From Pelomyxa schiedti (Eukaryota; Evosea; Pelobiontida; Pelomyxidae): a stretch of 64,000 nucleotides of DNA. Below are positions 62,309 through 64,000 of this stretch, piece by piece. The stretch is from positions 1 to 64,000 of the forward strand of contig JAHLWZ010000373.1 of the NCBI GenBank assembly GCA_020536535.1, read 5' to 3'. The notes under the pieces were generated by a model. The model did not search any database, was not told the DNA's origin, and saw only the letters and a program-made list of their open reading frames with translations. How positions within the stretch are numbered: the first letter of the stretch is position 1; each line of letters starts with the position of its first letter. Position numbers and translations under genes: made by a program.

Positions 62309-62580
62309 CCATTCATTCTGCCCAGTGAGTGCAGGGGCACTTGTTGTTTGTGGTAAAATTGTCTTACTTTTCAAATAAGGAATAAAACTTTCCAACAATT
62401 CCCTTGTTATTTGCGTGATTCACCGGCCCTATAGCAAAAAAAAAAATTTCCTTTTTGTTGTAGGAAGACACTTCTCAGAACAATCCTGTGAAGCTCAGCA
62501 TTCACTGTCTGGATGGGCACCGAGGTACACTCCTGCACTTCTGTTGAAGTCGATTGTTCGTCGAAGAGCAAAAATTTGTG

Positions 62581-64000
62581 ATGTCGGGGGTTACAACGGT
62601 GGGCAACGTAGTAGCCGAGCATCAGCGGTCGACGCCCACGGCCGCCGCGTCGTGCACGGCAAAGAAGAAGGCGCCGCCCCGCACGGTGTTCGCGTGGGGC
62701 GGCGGGCGGTCGGGGGAGCTGGGGCACGCTGGGGTGGACCGCGAGGGCGTGTGCGCCTTCCCCGCGAGGGTGCCGGGGCTGCCCGACGACGTGAGCTGCG
62801 TGGTGTGCGGGGAGGCCTACACCGCGGCCCTCACCGACTCTGGGAAGCTCTACACCTGGGGTGTGTTTAGTTGTTTGTTATATATAGGGCATACATATAG
62901 GCTTGTTTGTTTGGTTTTTGTTGTTGTTGTTGTTGTTGTTTTTTTTTTTTTTTGTTTTGTTTGTTTGTTTGTTTGTTTTTTATCTGAATATGTATTTCTA
63001 GGGTCAACTCGAGGTGGTAAGTTGGGGACTGTTACACAGGAGGTGCAGTCACGTGGGGGGGATGTGTGTGGCACTCCTACATTAGTCAGCAGCTTGTCGT
63101 CAATGAGAGTGACTCAGATATCATGTGGCGAGAACCATATGGCTTGCATAACTGAACCAGGTTTGCTTTTTCCCCACTGTCTTGTTTCCCTCGTTAGGGT
63201 TCATATTAATAGAAAAAAAAAAAAGGATTTGCTTGGAGCTGGGGTAAGGGTACACATGGGTGTCTTGCCTCTGGGGCAGTCAAGGATAGATGGATTCCTG
63301 GGCCAGTTTTGCTGGATGGAAAACACCTTCAGTGTGTATTGCTCTTTTAGGTCCACAAGCCCTGAGAAACTCAACAGAGATGTTGTACAAATTCAATGCG
63401 GTTATATTTTCTCGGGTGCCATTTGCCAGGGAGGATCGTTACTTATGTGGGGTACCAATTCCTACGGCCAATTAGGGATTGGCTCTTCTGTACCTGAAGT
63501 TCACAATCCAACTCATGTTGAGGGACTTCCTCCAGTATGTACACCATTGTAACCAGCTGTCATTTATGTAATCAAGGTGAAAGAACTTTCTCTTGGTTCT
63601 TTGTATGCAGGAGCGGTAACAGTGGAGGGGGCAATTTACACATGGGGATACGGTGGATATGGAAATCTTGGCCTAGGATCAAGAGTATCACATAATAGAC
63701 CAGCTCTTGTGAAGGGTCTCTCTGAAGTTAAAGTTAAAACAGTTCATTGTGCCGTGGGTCAAATAAATCCTGCAACAGGGGGTGATGTTGTTGGGCACGA
63801 GGTAGTTCTTCTCTTCAGAAAAATTTAAGATTGTTGACTCGTAATCGAGGGACCCCACACAGTTGCCGTCAGTGAAGATGGTTCATTGTACACCTGGGGA
63901 ACCTGCCACAAAGGAATTCTTGGGAATATGTACAACAAGACGTTAATTTCCAAGGTATGTCACTCCTCTTGGGGCTACAAGTGAATTCCAATGAGTATGG
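62581..64000 (+). CDS. RCC1-repeat protein (5' part, runs off window)
   Basis: Start at 62581 (MSGVTTVGNVVAEHQRSTPT). RCC1 blades follow: VFAWGGGRSGELGHAG, SCVVCGEAYTAALTDSGKLY, TWG/STRGGKLG, VTQISCGENHMACIT, VVQIQCGYIFSGAICQGG, MWGTNSYGQLGIGSS, SLYAGAVTVEGAIYTWGYGG, YGNLGLGSR and PHTVAVSEDGSLYTWGTC. These give at least five blades of the usual seven. RCC1 propellers act as Ran exchange factors or in other GTPase and chromatin roles; the domain alone does not decide. The first exon is extremely GC-rich and switches abruptly to AT-rich sequence at the first intron, which has GTT repeats at 62916-62980. Confidence 0.82.

Overview
This window is nuclear DNA from a single-celled eukaryote. Almost every gene is broken by short GT-AG introns (about 40-110 bases, often with a CTAAC/CTAAT-like branch site), genes are packed tightly on both strands, and the products are purely eukaryotic: proteasome lid, Arp2, class I PI 3-kinase, ArfGAP, RhoGEF, PARP, cyclin, CENP-X, CCR4-NOT and RCC1. 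A phospholipase B-like protein, a cAMP-receptor-like 7TM receptor and a tandem-CH RhoGEF point to an amoebozoan-type free-living amoeba, perhaps Archamoebae. That placement is inference from gene content. Introns were placed by eye from reading-frame continuity and splice signals, so boundaries are reliable only where exon coordinates are given.

Layout. 1-7 kb: end of a Gly-rich gene, a DRAM/Frag1 membrane protein, a charged nuclear-type protein, a leucine-rich-repeat protein and a five-exon orphan. 7-16 kb: an EF-hand/coiled-coil tail-anchored protein, proteasome subunit Rpn9/PSMD13 and a phospholipase B-like protein. 16-17.8 kb: an array of small hairpin repeats and unassigned sequence. 17.9-25.7 kb: a tandem CH-DH-PH RhoGEF, repeat-derived DNA and an orphan gene. 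25.7-33.7 kb: a giant GH31 alpha-glucan lyase fused to an aldos-2-ulose dehydratase-like domain, then an F-box/TMEM185 membrane protein. 33.8-36.2 kb: a disturbed stretch with an inverted 78-base copy of the fusion gene, tRNA-Gln, a NOT1-like fragment and a 100-N gap. 36.3-42.5 kb (all minus): a PARP, a secreted NTF2-like protein, Arp2 and a tiny MGNC protein. 42.6-54.5 kb: tandem-PH class I PI3K, a Vint-domain protein, an ACAP-type ArfGAP and CENP-X. 54.6-64 kb: a decayed ankyrin-like gene, a cyclin, a type II membrane glycosyltransferase-like protein, a copine-like vWA protein, a MITE-like element, a 7TM receptor and the start of an RCC1 protein.

The outstanding item is the 13-exon gene at 25749-32057. 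One predicted 1,797-residue polypeptide carries both steps of the anhydrofructose pathway: glucan to 1,5-anhydrofructose by the lyase, then dehydration of that product by the AUDH-like half. Several other genes (PI3K, ArfGAP, RhoGEF, Arp2, 7TM receptor) fit a chemotaxis and actin-signalling repertoire, but nothing suggests co-regulation by position.
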